A DNA stretch of 64,000 nt from Bacteroidales bacterium (GTDB lineage: Bacteria > Bacteroidota > Bacteroidia > Bacteroidales > UBA4417): contig JADJHD010000019.1 in the NCBI GenBank assembly GCA_016707705.1, positions 1 to 64,000 of the forward strand, read 5' to 3'. Below the pieces are notes generated by a model that saw nothing but the letters and a program-made list of their open reading frames with translations, was not told where the DNA came from and searched no databases. Numbering within the stretch: position 1 is the stretch's first letter; every line of letters starts with the position of its first letter. Of the stretch, positions 26,295 to 35,128 are shown piece by piece. The translations under genes were made by a program, and so were the position numbers.

Positions 26295-27086
26295 TTACCT
26301 GATTATGTATATGTTTTCGTTCGTTACCTCTTCTATCTCAGAAAAACTCGATAAAATTTCCGCCTTTTCCTTTCCGATAGCTATTGCGTGTTCAAAATGA
26401 GCTGAGGGTTTGCGGTCGGCGGTGCGGATAGTCCAGCCATCCCTTTCCTGTACAACCATTCTGCTCCCCAGGTTAATCATCGGCTCAATGCAGATGACCA
26501 TTCCTTCTTCAAGTTTCGAACCGCTTCCCCTTTTACCAAAATTTGGCACTTCAGGTTTTTCATGCAGTCCGGTACCCAATCCATGTCCTACGAGATCCCT
26601 TACCACTGAGTATCCATATCCTTCAACGTAAGATTGAACTTCAAAACCAATATCACCTATCCTTTTTCCTGAAAATGCAGCTGCAATTCCACGATAAAGA
26701 GATTCTCTGGTTCTTTCCATCAGCAGGCGAATATCCTCACTGATTTCTCCAATCCCAAACGAGAAGGCTGAATCCCCGTAATATCCATCGATAATGGTAC
26801 CGCAATCTATCGAGACAAGGTCTCCATCCTTCAGTTCCTGCTTTCCGGGAATTCCGTGTACAACCACTTCATTCACCGATATACAGAGGGTCGCCGGATA
26901 ACCGTGATAACCCTTGAAGGCTGGTTTTGCGCCATTGTCCCTGATAAAGGTTTCGGCAACCTTATCAAGTTCGATGGTAGAGATACCCGGCCTCATATGG
27001 CGGGCAACTTCAGCTATCGTTTTTCCAACAAGTAAAGAACTCCTGCGTATTTTTTCAATCTCGGTATCAGTCTTAATCTGGGCCAT
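26295..27086 (-). CDS. map: Methionine aminopeptidase, type I
   Basis: 263 residues. Removes the initiator Met from new proteins. The metal-binding residues fall in SIDCGTIIDGYYGDSAFSF (two Asp), GHGLGTGLHEKPEVPN (His), IEPMI (Glu) and the final QERDGWTIRTADRKPSAHFE (Glu). Length is that of the short type I enzyme without a zinc-finger extension. Between secY and infA, a common bacterial order. Confidence 0.97.
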   Translation of the reverse strand: MAQIKTDTEIEKIRRSSLLVGKTIAEVARHMRPGISTIELDKVAETFIRDNGAKPAFKGYHGYPATLCISVNEVVVHGIPGKQELKDGDLVSIDCGTIIDGYYGDSAFSFGIGEISEDIRLLMERTRESLYRGIAAAFSGKRIGDIGFEVQSYVEGYGYSVVRDLVGHGLGTGLHEKPEVPNFGKRGSGSKLEEGMVICIEPMINLGSRMVVQERDGWTIRTADRKPSAHFEHAIAIGKEKAEILSSFSEIEEVTNENIYIIR

Positions 27087-27108
27087 TTTTTCCCTCTTTC
27101 CGACTGAA

Positions 27109-28470
27109 TTAATAGGTAGCTACTCCAGCTGAACGTCCCTTGATCCTGCCCGATTTGGTAAGACCTTCGTAATGACGCATCAGCAAGTGGCTTTCAATTT
27201 GTTGCAAAGTATCAAGAACAACACCCACAAGAATCAGAAGTGAAGTACCTCCATAAAACTGTGCAAACTGTGAACTAACACCGGTCATTCCTACGAGTGC
27301 TGGCATAATAGCCACCAAAGCAAGGAATAAAGAACCGGGGAAGGTAATTCTTGACATTACTGTATCTATGAAATCAGCAGTCTTCTTTCCGGGTTTAACT
27401 CCAGGAATAAAACCGTTGTTTTTCTTCATATCCTCAGCCATCTGATTTGGATTCACGGTAATTGCTGTGTAGAAGTATGTGAATACAATAATCAGAATTG
27501 CGTAAGTAAAGTTGTACCAGAAACCATTGATGTCAGTGAATGCTGCAGCAAAGCCACGAAGACTTTCGCTTTCGGCAAAACCGGCAATGGTAAGAGGGAG
27601 GAACATGATAGCCTGGGCAAAGATGATCGGCATTACGCCAGCAGCATTAACCTTTAGGGGAATATACTGACGAACACCACCGTATTGCTTGTTGCCAACA
27701 ATCCTTTTTGCATACTGTACGGGAATTTTACGTGTTCCCTGTACAAGAAGAATACAAAGCAGGATTACCAGAACCAGAATCACAAGTTCTACAATAAAGA
27801 AGACAAGTCCACCACCCTTCATTTCCATACGTGAAGCAAATTCACTGAACAGAGCGAAAGGCAAACGAGCCATGATACCAACCATGATTATAAGGGAGAT
27901 ACCATTACCAAGACCTTTATCGGTAATTTTCTCACCAAGCCACATTACGAACATAGTTCCTGATACCAATATAACAACGGTAGAGAACCAGAAGAATGCT
28001 GACGGTGTAGCGATATTAGGATCAAATGGTGAAATAGCTTGAGGAGGAAGCTGTGAAATCAAATTGGCAATGTAAGCCGGAGCCTGCATGGCGGTAATAA
28101 TCACAGTCAGGTAACGTGTAATCTGGTTAATTTTCTTCCTTCCGCTTTCACCTTCTTTCTGCAATTTCTGGAAGTAAGGAATAGCCATACCCAGCAACTG
28201 AACAACGATAGATGCAGAAATATAGGGCATGATACCCAGTGCAAAGATCGAAGCATTGCTGAAAGCACCACCTGAGAACATATTGAGAAGTCCCAAAAGT
28301 CCTGATGAACCCTGATTTTTCAAGGCTGCAAGCTGACTGGGGTCAACTCCTGGAAGAACTACATAGGAACCGAGCCTGTAAAGGGCAATAATCCCAATAG
28401 TATACAGAATCCTCCTGCGGAGTTCTTCTATTTTGTAAATGTTACGTAAAGTCTGTATGAAGCGTTTCAT
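27109..28470 (-). CDS. secY: Protein translocase subunit SecY
   Basis: 453 residues with ten hydrophobic membrane segments. Forms the protein-conducting channel of the inner membrane with SecE and SecG. Signatures: LGIMPYISASIVVQLLGMAI near TM2 and the cytoplasmic loops GGVRQYIPLKVNAAGVMPII and NGFIPGVKPGKKT. The start overlaps the rplO stop by one base, suggesting coupled translation. Confidence 0.98.
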   Translation of the reverse strand: MKRFIQTLRNIYKIEELRRRILYTIGIIALYRLGSYVVLPGVDPSQLAALKNQGSSGLLGLLNMFSGGAFSNASIFALGIMPYISASIVVQLLGMAIPYFQKLQKEGESGRKKINQITRYLTVIITAMQAPAYIANLISQLPPQAISPFDPNIATPSAFFWFSTVVILVSGTMFVMWLGEKITDKGLGNGISLIIMVGIMARLPFALFSEFASRMEMKGGGLVFFIVELVILVLVILLCILLVQGTRKIPVQYAKRIVGNKQYGGVRQYIPLKVNAAGVMPIIFAQAIMFLPLTIAGFAESESLRGFAAAFTDINGFWYNFTYAILIIVFTYFYTAITVNPNQMAEDMKKNNGFIPGVKPGKKTADFIDTVMSRITFPGSLFLALVAIMPALVGMTGVSSQFAQFYGGTSLLILVGVVLDTLQQIESHLLMRHYEGLTKSGRIKGRSAGVATY

Positions 28471-28922
28471 TAACGTTCGATTTTTGTTGCTGTTCCACCA
28501 ACCGATTCAATTGCCTGAACTGCTTTCGCTGAGAAAGCATGTGCAGTGATGTCAAGTTTAGCCTTGAGTTCGCCACGGCCTAAGATCTTAAGAAGATCTC
28601 CCTTACCGAGCAAGCCATTTTCCTGAAGTACCAGTGGGGTAACTACAGTAATGCCTTTTGATTCAGCGAGTTTCGACAGGACGTCAATATTGATACCACT
28701 GTATTCAACCCTGTTGATATTCTTGAATCCTGATTTAGGAACACGGCGATATAAAGGCATCTGTCCACCTTCGAAACCGATTTTACGGCTATAACCTGAA
28801 CGTGATTGGGCTCCTTTATGACCACGGGTAGAAGTACCTCCACGGCCTGACCCCTGTCCACGCCCTAGTCGTTTCGAAGTCTTTACAGAACCGGCAGCGG
28901 GTTTAAGATTACTGAGATCCAT
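28470..28922 (-). CDS. rplO: 50S ribosomal protein L15
   Basis: 150 residues. Large-subunit assembly protein. N-terminal Gly/Arg-rich stretch (RLGRGQGSGRGGTSTRGHKG) and GFEGGQMPLYRRVPKSGF are typical. Confidence 0.98.
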   Translation of the reverse strand: MDLSNLKPAAGSVKTSKRLGRGQGSGRGGTSTRGHKGAQSRSGYSRKIGFEGGQMPLYRRVPKSGFKNINRVEYSGINIDVLSKLAESKGITVVTPLVLQENGLLGKGDLLKILGRGELKAKLDITAHAFSAKAVQAIESVGGTATKIER

Positions 28923-28953
28923 GATATATATTTTTCTGTAATAAGTTACTTAA

Positions 28954-29133
28954 TTAGATTTCTTCAACTTTCAGCAGGTGACTTACGGCTTTGATCATGC
29001 CTTCAACCTGCGGGGTAGCTACAACATCAGTAGGACGTCCCATCTTGGTAATTCCTAGGGCTCTGAGCGTACGTTTCTGGCGCTCTGGTTGTTTGATACC
29101 ACTTTTTGTCTGGGTAATTCTTAAAGTTTTCAT
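28954..29133 (-). CDS. rpmD: 50S ribosomal protein L30
   Basis: 59 residues from ATG (29131-29133) to TAA (28954-28956): MKTLRITQTKSGIKQPERQK, then RTLRALGITKMGRP. It is just under the length most ORF scans report. Lies between rpsE and rplO, the standard spc-operon position. Confidence 0.96.
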   Translation of the reverse strand: MKTLRITQTKSGIKQPERQKRTLRALGITKMGRPTDVVATPQVEGMIKAVSHLLKVEEI

Positions 29134-29153
29134 CGAGTTGCAGTTTTTAGCGA

Positions 29154-29672
29154 TTAACCGTTGAATACCTTATCCAGGGTTACTCCGCGGAGTTGGGCAA
29201 TGGTATAAGGATCTCTCATTTGAACCAGGGCGTCAATGGTAGCTTTTACCACTGAGTGAGGGTTTGAGGAACCCTTGGACTTAGCAAGCACGTCCTTCAC
29301 TCCAACACTCTCAAGTACAGCGCGCATAGCACCACCGGCGATAACACCAGTACCAGGAGCTGCAGGTTTGAGGAATACGAGGGCTCCGCCGTATTTACCA
29401 TATTGTTCGTGAGGAATGGTAGCCTTCAGTACCGGAACCTTAATAAGGTTCTTCTTGGCATCTTCTATTCCTTTGGTAATAGCAGCCTGTACTTCCTTAG
29501 CTTTACCAAGACCATATCCGACAACCCCATTTTCATTTCCAACCACAACAATGGCAGAAAAGCTGAATGTACGGCCCCCTTTGGTAACCTTGGTAACACG
29601 CTGGATGGCGACGAGCCTGTCCTTGAACTCGATTTCGCTCGATTTTACTCTCTTGATATTAACGTTTGCCAT
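29154..29672 (-). CDS. rpsE: 30S ribosomal protein S5
   Basis: 172 residues. Double-stranded-RNA-binding-like N-terminal domain (EFKDRLVAIQRVTKVTKGGR) and C-terminal S5 domain (GAMRAVLESVGVKDVLAKSK). Takes part in decoding accuracy and mRNA unwinding at the entry channel. Confidence 0.98.
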   Translation of the reverse strand: MANVNIKRVKSSEIEFKDRLVAIQRVTKVTKGGRTFSFSAIVVVGNENGVVGYGLGKAKEVQAAITKGIEDAKKNLIKVPVLKATIPHEQYGKYGGALVFLKPAAPGTGVIAGGAMRAVLESVGVKDVLAKSKGSSNPHSVVKATIDALVQMRDPYTIAQLRGVTLDKVFNG

Positions 29673-29680
29673 GATCGTTC

Positions 29681-30043
29681 TTAGAATTTGATGCCACCTT
29701 CTCTGGCTGAATCGGCCAGGGCCTTGATCCTACCATGATATAAATAACCGTTGCGGTCGAAAATTACTGTTGCTATTCCTGCCTCGAGAGCACGTTCAGC
29801 TGCCAGTTTGCCAACAAGCTTAGCCTGTTCTATTTTCGTTACCTTGCTGTCTGCGATTCCTTTATCGCGTGACGTTGCAGAAACCAATGTTCTGCCAGTC
29901 AGGTCGTCGATCAGTTGCACATAAATTTCTTTATTGCTGCGGAAGACGGTCATACGCGGACGGTCAGCTGTTCCTGATATCCTTTTGCGTACCCTCTGCT
30001 TGATCTTCAGTCGCCTGTATTCTTTATCTACCTTAAAAGACAT
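29681..30043 (-). CDS. rplR: 50S ribosomal protein L18
   Basis: 120 residues. Binds 5S rRNA with L5 in the central protuberance. Typical RRLKIKQRVRKRISGTADRP and FDRNGYLYHGRIKALADSAR. Confidence 0.98.
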   Translation of the reverse strand: MSFKVDKEYRRLKIKQRVRKRISGTADRPRMTVFRSNKEIYVQLIDDLTGRTLVSATSRDKGIADSKVTKIEQAKLVGKLAAERALEAGIATVIFDRNGYLYHGRIKALADSAREGGIKF

Positions 30044-30072
30044 TGCTTGATGGTATTATGCGTTCTCAATTA

Positions 30073-30630
30073 TTATTTATCAGATGCGGATTTTCCGGCT
30101 TTACGTTTCAGGATTTCACCTGCAAACTTGATACCCTTTCCTTTGTACGGTTCAGGCTTCCTGAGTGAACGGATTTTAGCCGCTACCTGTCCCAGGAGTT
30201 GTTTGTCATATGAAACCATGGTAATGGTAGGATTCTTACCTCTTTCAGTTACGGTTGTAACTTCTATTTCTTCCGGCATTTCCATCACAATATTGTGTGA
30301 ATATCCGAGGGCAAGTTCCAATACCTTACCGGTAGCAACTGCTTTGTAACCGACACCTACAAGTTCCTGTACAACGGTGAATCCGTCACTTACTCCAGTA
30401 ACCATATTGGCCAGCAAAGAGCGGTACAAACCATGCAAAGCACGATGACGTTGCTGTTCAGTAGGGCGTTCAACCAATAATTGAGCACCATCTACTCTAA
30501 CAATGATATCCGGGTCAACCTGTTGTTTCAGTTCACCCCTTTTACCTTTAACGGTAACAAGATTCTTATCCGACACGGTAATCTGTACCCCTGACGGAAT
30601 GGCAATCGGCCGTTTTCCTATTCTCGACAT
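30073..30630 (-). CDS. rplF: 50S ribosomal protein L6
   Basis: 185 residues, two similar alpha/beta domains. Lies at the factor-binding region by the sarcin-ricin loop. MSRIGKRPIAIPSGVQI at the start and KPEPYKGKGIKFAGEIL near the end are diagnostic. Confidence 0.98.
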   Translation of the reverse strand: MSRIGKRPIAIPSGVQITVSDKNLVTVKGKRGELKQQVDPDIIVRVDGAQLLVERPTEQQRHRALHGLYRSLLANMVTGVSDGFTVVQELVGVGYKAVATGKVLELALGYSHNIVMEMPEEIEVTTVTERGKNPTITMVSYDKQLLGQVAAKIRSLRKPEPYKGKGIKFAGEILKRKAGKSASDK

Positions 30631-30646
30631 TCTTCAGCCCTCCTAT

Positions 30647-31045
30647 TTAACTAACGTAACAAATTACTTCGCCACCAATACCCTGGGTACGAGCTTCCTT
30701 ATCAGTCATCAGGCCTTTTGATGTGGATACAATTGCTATACCCAAGCCATTGAGAACACGTGGAAGTTCTTCTGTACCAACATATTTGCGCAGTCCGGGT
30801 TTGCTAACCCTTTCAATCTGCGTAATAGCGGATTGTTTGGTAACTGGATGATACTTAAGAGCTATCTTAATCAGCCCGGGTTTTGTCTCATCCTCAAATT
30901 TGAAGTTAAGAATGTACCCTTTGTCGAAAAGGATTTTGGTGATTTCCTTCTTGAGATTAGATGCAGGAATTTCAACAACCCTATGGTTGGCCATTACGGC
31001 ATTCCTTATTCTAGTTAGATAATCTGCAATCGGATCTGTGAACAT
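30647..31045 (-). CDS. rpsH: 30S ribosomal protein S8
   Basis: 132 residues. Central-domain 16S rRNA binder; in E. coli the translational repressor of the spc operon. MFTDPIADYLTRIRNAVMAN and the C-terminal GIAIVSTSKGLMTDKEARTQ are characteristic. Confidence 0.98.
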   Translation of the reverse strand: MFTDPIADYLTRIRNAVMANHRVVEIPASNLKKEITKILFDKGYILNFKFEDETKPGLIKIALKYHPVTKQSAITQIERVSKPGLRKYVGTEELPRVLNGLGIAIVSTSKGLMTDKEARTQGIGGEVICYVS

Positions 31046-31080
31046 TGTATGTGTGTAGTATTAATTTTTCAATTTGATTC

Positions 31081-31350
31081 TTACCAGCTTGATTTTGTCA
31101 CGCCGGGGATAAGGCCGTCAAGTGCCATAAAACGGAAATTGATACGGGAAATACCAAACTGCCTCATGTAACCTTTTGGTCTTCCGGTAATCTTGCAACG
31201 ATTGTGCAGACGAACCGGTGATGCATTTTTTGGTAATTTCTGGAGACCAACATAATCGCCGGCAGCCTTTAATGCAGCTCTTTTAGCAGCATACTTGGCA
31301 ACCAGTTTCTGCCTTTTGACTTCTCTAGCCTTGATGGATTCTTTTGCCAT
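31081..31350 (-). CDS. rpsN: 30S ribosomal protein S14, long zinc-free form
   Basis: 89 residues, the long type without the C-x2-C...C-x2-C zinc motif (one Cys only). RLHNRCKITGRPKGYMRQFG is the conserved core. Part of the head of the small subunit. Confidence 0.98.
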   Translation of the reverse strand: MAKESIKAREVKRQKLVAKYAAKRAALKAAGDYVGLQKLPKNASPVRLHNRCKITGRPKGYMRQFGISRINFRFMALDGLIPGVTKSSW

Positions 31351-31361
31351 GATCTATGAGG

Positions 31362-31910
31362 TTATTTCTTAAATGGAATTCCAAATTCTTTCAACAATGC
31401 GCTGCATTCCTTGTCGGTACGTGCTGTAGTAACAAAGGTAATATCCAGTCCATTGATCTTAACAACTTTGTCGATCAGGATTTCAGGGAAAATGATCTGT
31501 TCAGTTACTCCCATGGTAAAGTTTCCCCTGCCATCGAATCCCTTTTCGTTAATACCGCGGAAGTCGCGAATACGTGGGATAGCTACTGAGATCAACCTGT
31601 CGAGGAATTCATACATCCTCTGTCCGCGAAGGGTAACCCTAACACCGATAGGCATGCCTTTACGGAGTTTGAAGTTGGAGATATCCTTCCTTGACTTTGT
31701 TGATACTGCTTTCTGTCCAGCTATTGAAGACATTTCAACAACTCCGGTTTCGATCAGCTTCTTGTCGGAGATAGCTGTTCCTAAACCCTGGTTGATACAA
31801 ATCTTCACAAGCCTGGGGACTTGCATAGTGTTTTTATACTGGAATTGTTCCTTCAGGGCGGGAACAACTTCCGCATAATATTTTTCTCTGAGGCGTGCTG
31901 TATATTCCAT
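31362..31910 (-). CDS. rplE: 50S ribosomal protein L5
   Basis: 182 residues. 5S rRNA-binding protein of the central protuberance that contacts P-site tRNA. KICINQGLGTAISDKKLIET, GVRVTLRGQRMYEFLDRLIS and RDFRGINEKGFDGRGNFTMG are family segments. The start codon overlaps the rplX stop. Confidence 0.98.
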   Translation of the reverse strand: MEYTARLREKYYAEVVPALKEQFQYKNTMQVPRLVKICINQGLGTAISDKKLIETGVVEMSSIAGQKAVSTKSRKDISNFKLRKGMPIGVRVTLRGQRMYEFLDRLISVAIPRIRDFRGINEKGFDGRGNFTMGVTEQIIFPEILIDKVVKINGLDITFVTTARTDKECSALLKEFGIPFKK

Positions 31911-32227
31911 TATTTAATTACCTCCCCGGTTTTTTTAGAAACACGTACACTTTTATTGGTTTTGCTGTCAATCTGACGACCTACACGGGTTGGTTTCCCT
32001 GTAGAATCCACAACCATAAGATTTGAGATGTGGATTGGCATTTCCTGCTTAACGAGACCACCCTTTGGGTTCTTGGCATTGGGTTTGGTATGTTTGGTAG
32101 CAAGGTTCACATTTTCAACGATCGCCCTGTACTTCTCAGTATCCACTTCCAGTACCTTACCGGATTTTCCCTTGGAGTCACCGGCAACTACCATCACGTT
32201 ATCGCCTTTTCTGATATGGAGTTTCAT
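31910..32227 (-). CDS. rplX: 50S ribosomal protein L24
   Basis: 105 residues with an N-terminal KOW motif (IRKGDNVMVVAGDSKGKSGK). Early 23S rRNA binder and assembly initiator. Confidence 0.98.
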   Translation of the reverse strand: MKLHIRKGDNVMVVAGDSKGKSGKVLEVDTEKYRAIVENVNLATKHTKPNAKNPKGGLVKQEMPIHISNLMVVDSTGKPTRVGRQIDSKTNKSVRVSKKTGEVIK

Positions 32228-32246
32228 AATCCTGATTCCTTATTGA

Positions 32247-32615
32247 TTAAAGCACTTCGGGTGCAAGTGAAACAATCTTCATATACTGTTTTTCCCTCAG
32301 TTCCCTGGCTACGGGTCCGAAAATACGGGTACCGATCATTTCACCACCATTGTTCAGAAGAACAACTGCGTTGTCGTCGAAGCGAATGTATGAACCATCC
32401 ACTCTCCGTATTTCTTTTTTAGTGCGGACAACTACTGCCTTGGCAACGGTCCCTTTTTTGATATTGCCGGAGGGAATGGCATTTTTCACCGAAACGATGA
32501 TCCTGTCGCCCACGGAGGCATAACGCTTGCGTGTACCGCCTAGAACCCGGATGCAGAGTACTTCCTTTGCACCACTGTTATCGGCAACCGTAAGTCTTGA
32601 TTCCTGCTGTATCAT
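32247..32615 (-). CDS. rplN: 50S ribosomal protein L14
   Basis: 122 residues, a five-strand barrel protein at the subunit interface. MIQQESRLTVADNSGAKEVL and ARELREKQYMKIVSLAPEVL are typical. Confidence 0.98.
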   Translation of the reverse strand: MIQQESRLTVADNSGAKEVLCIRVLGGTRKRYASVGDRIIVSVKNAIPSGNIKKGTVAKAVVVRTKKEIRRVDGSYIRFDDNAVVLLNNGGEMIGTRIFGPVARELREKQYMKIVSLAPEVL

Positions 32616-32617
32616 AA

Positions 32618-32875
32618 TTATTTAGCTCTTTCAATGATTTCAACTAATCTCCAGCATTTGGTCTTGCTGAGAGGTCTTGTTTCAGCGATGCGTACTGTGT
32701 CGCCTATACCGCAGTCATTCTTTTCATCATGAGCGGCGAAGGTTGAGGTCTTCTTAACGTACTTTCCGTACTTTGGGTGCTTTACTCGCCTTTCAACCTG
32801 AACAACTATGGATTTCTCCATCTTGTTGCTGATGACCACACCAACTTTTTCTTTTCTAAGGTTTCTTTCTTCCAT
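32618..32875 (-). CDS. rpsQ: 30S ribosomal protein S17
   Basis: 85 residues, OB fold. Early-assembly 16S rRNA binder. KVGVVISNKMEKSIVVQVER and CGIGDTVRIAETRPLSKTK mark the family. Separated from rplN by only 2 bases. Confidence 0.98.
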   Translation of the reverse strand: MEERNLRKEKVGVVISNKMEKSIVVQVERRVKHPKYGKYVKKTSTFAAHDEKNDCGIGDTVRIAETRPLSKTKCWRLVEIIERAK

Positions 32876-32886
32876 TGCTGAACAAA

Positions 32887-33108
32887 TTACTTGTTATTGG
32901 ACATATTTGCACCGGCGGCTTCATTCTGCCTTCTGGTAACTTCAGTTCTCAGACGGGCAACAGTCCTGCGATATGCTTTTATCTTGTTGGGGTTCTCTAG
33001 TGGAGAAATAGCGTGGTTCATTTTCAGCTTGCTAAGCTGGAGACGCTCTTCTTCGAGCCTTTCCATCAGCTCGGCAGTGGTGAGTTCACGGATAACTTCC
33101 TGTTTCAT
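32887..33108 (-). CDS. rpmC: 50S ribosomal protein L29
   Basis: 73 residues, two helices (IRELTTAELMERLEEERLQL and NPNKIKAYRRTVARLRTEVT). Near the tunnel exit next to L23. A slightly extended, polar C-terminus. Confidence 0.97.
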   Translation of the reverse strand: MKQEVIRELTTAELMERLEEERLQLSKLKMNHAISPLENPNKIKAYRRTVARLRTEVTRRQNEAAGANMSNNK

Positions 33109-33155
33109 TTTGCGTTTATTGAACGTTAAGCAACTTACTTGATCTGATTAATCCC

Positions 33156-33584
33156 TTATGCCAGTTCTTCCAGGTAATCCCTGCGAACAACGAATTTTGT
33201 CATCACCGGCAACTTTTGGGCACCAAGCCTCAGAGCTTCTTTTGCTATCTCAGCGCTAACACCTTCTATCTCGAAAAGAAGACGACCAGGAGTTATACGT
33301 GCCACGAAATATTCAGGAGCACCCTTACCTTTACCCATACGGACTTCGGCAGGCTTCTTGGTTACAGGCTTGTCGGGGAAAACTCTGATCCATAACTGTC
33401 CTTCACGTTTCATGTGACGGGTGATGGCCTGACGAGCTGCTTCTATCTGCCTTCCGGTAAGCCACATTTCTTCAAGGGTCTTAATTCCGAAGGAGCCAAA
33501 TGCCAACTCTGATCCACGTTTGGCATTGCCTTTCATTTTACCCTTCTGCTGCTTCCTGAATTTTGTTCTTTTAGGCTGTAACAT
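33156..33584 (-). CDS. rplP: 50S ribosomal protein L16
   Basis: 142 residues. Near the A-site tRNA elbow. MLQPKRTKFRKQQKGKMKGN, ITRHMKREGQLWIRVFPDKP and MGKGKGAPEYFVARI are diagnostic. Confidence 0.98.
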   Translation of the reverse strand: MLQPKRTKFRKQQKGKMKGNAKRGSELAFGSFGIKTLEEMWLTGRQIEAARQAITRHMKREGQLWIRVFPDKPVTKKPAEVRMGKGKGAPEYFVARITPGRLLFEIEGVSAEIAKEALRLGAQKLPVMTKFVVRRDYLEELA

Positions 33585-33624
33585 CGCTATTACGGAATAT
33601 GATGATTAGACTTTTATTGGCTTA

Positions 33625-34383
33625 TTATTTCTTGTTGCGGGGACGATTTCCACCTCTGTTTCCGTCGGGACGGCCGCCTGGTTTGTTTGGGCGTCCACCC
33701 TGACTTGCAGGAACCTTATCCTTGATAACATTCTCAGTTCCCGGCACCAGGTCCACTTTACCATAGATCTCACCCTTGCAGATGAAGGTTTTTACACCAA
33801 TACGACCGTAGGTAGTATGAGCTTCTGATATAGCGTAATCAATGTCTGCCCTGAGAGTATGCAATGGAATGCGTCCTTCCTTGAATTGTTCGCGACGAGC
33901 CATTTCAGCACCACCCAGACGACCTGAGATCTGTACCTTGATTCCTTCTGCTCCGATGCGGATTGCAGAAGCCATGGCAGTCTTGATAGCCCTGCGGTAG
34001 GAAATACGACCCTCAATCTGCTTTGCAATTGCATTGCCTACGATGATAGCATCCAATTCGGGGCGCTTGATCTCGGAGATGTTGATCTGAACTTCCTTAC
34101 CGGTAAGTTTCTTCAACTCTTCCTTAAGCTTATCAACTTCCTGACCGGCTTTTCCGATGATGATTCCCGGACGGGCAGTATTGATTGTAACCGTAACAAG
34201 TTTTAAGGTACGTTCGATGATGATGCGCGAGATACCGGCTTTGGCCAGACGGGCATTCAAATACTTACGAATCTTATCGTCTTCAACGAGTTTGTTTTCA
34301 AATTTCTTGCCACCATACCAGTTGGAATCCCATCCCTTAATGATGCCCAACCTGTTGCCGATCGGATTAGTCTTATTTCCCAT
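33625..34383 (-). CDS. rpsC: 30S ribosomal protein S3
   Basis: 252 residues. mRNA entry-channel protein with a type II KH domain (GIIIGKAGQEVDKLKEELKK) and the S3 C-terminal domain (ISGRLGGAEMARREQFKEGR). It ends in a Pro/Gly/Arg/Asn-rich tail (from about 229) that looks disordered. Confidence 0.98.
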   Translation of the reverse strand: MGNKTNPIGNRLGIIKGWDSNWYGGKKFENKLVEDDKIRKYLNARLAKAGISRIIIERTLKLVTVTINTARPGIIIGKAGQEVDKLKEELKKLTGKEVQINISEIKRPELDAIIVGNAIAKQIEGRISYRRAIKTAMASAIRIGAEGIKVQISGRLGGAEMARREQFKEGRIPLHTLRADIDYAISEAHTTYGRIGVKTFICKGEIYGKVDLVPGTENVIKDKVPASQGGRPNKPGGRPDGNRGGNRPRNKK

Positions 34384-34395
34384 TAGGCTACTTGA

Positions 34396-34818
34396 TTATT
34401 TGGTTACTACTTTTGTTTCTTCTGCCACGCGGCTATCGATAAAGATAGTCACATGATTGGAGCGTTTGCGAATGCGGTGCGCACGACCCTGTGGAGCTGG
34501 CTGTACTCTCTTGAGAGAGCGGCCTTCATCAACCATTACGATCTTTACGTACAGGTGGCTGTCTTCCATCCTGACACCTTCATTCTTCTGCTGCCAGTTG
34601 GCAATAGCTGATTTGAGTAACTTGAACAATTTCTCAGCTGCATAATTGGGTGTATGCTGCAGTATGTTCAAGGCCAATTCCACATTCTTTCCCTTGATGA
34701 GTTCTGCTACCAGCCTCATTTTCCTGGGTGATGAAGGGCAATTGTTCAGCTTTGCGAAATAGAGCTTCTTTTTCGCTTCCTTATTCTTTTCAGCTGTGGT
34801 ATGTTTGCGTGCTCCCAT
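34396..34818 (-). CDS. rplV: 50S ribosomal protein L22
   Basis: 140 residues. Its beta-hairpin (RSLKRVQPAPQGRAHRIRKR) lines the exit tunnel near the macrolide site; no insertion or deletion of the resistance kind is apparent by eye. The N-terminal part is KLNNCPSSPRKMRLVAELIK. Confidence 0.98.
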   Translation of the reverse strand: MGARKHTTAEKNKEAKKKLYFAKLNNCPSSPRKMRLVAELIKGKNVELALNILQHTPNYAAEKLFKLLKSAIANWQQKNEGVRMEDSHLYVKIVMVDEGRSLKRVQPAPQGRAHRIRKRSNHVTIFIDSRVAEETKVVTK

Positions 34819-34834
34819 TGTTGCTTGCTCTTAT

Positions 34835-35110
34835 TTACTTCTTACCTTTATTACTTCCGGCGTGGCCCCTGAATATACGTGTGGGGGAAAACTCGCCAAG
34901 TTTATGGCCTACCATGTTCTCGGTTACGTAAACCGGGATGAACTTGTTACCATTATGAACAGCTATTGTCTGGCCAACAAAGTCGGGTGTTATGGTTGAT
35001 GCCCTTGACCAGGTTTTGATCACCACTTTCTTCTTGCTTTCAACCAGATCAAGAACTTTCTTCTCCAGTTTATACTCTATGAAGGGCCCTTTTTTTAGCG
35101 AACGGCTCAT
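34835..35110 (-). CDS. rpsS: 30S ribosomal protein S19
   Basis: 91 residues. Head protein that binds with S13. MSRSLKKGPFIEYKLEKKV and YVTENMVGHKLGEFSPTRIF are typical. Confidence 0.98.
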   Translation of the reverse strand: MSRSLKKGPFIEYKLEKKVLDLVESKKKVVIKTWSRASTITPDFVGQTIAVHNGNKFIPVYVTENMVGHKLGEFSPTRIFRGHAGSNKGKK

Positions 35111-35128
35111 GGTTCTTTTATTAAATGA

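Noticed and set aside
31411..31878. 155-codon open frame opposite rplE
   Set aside because: Antisense to a universally conserved gene, with no recognisable protein features.
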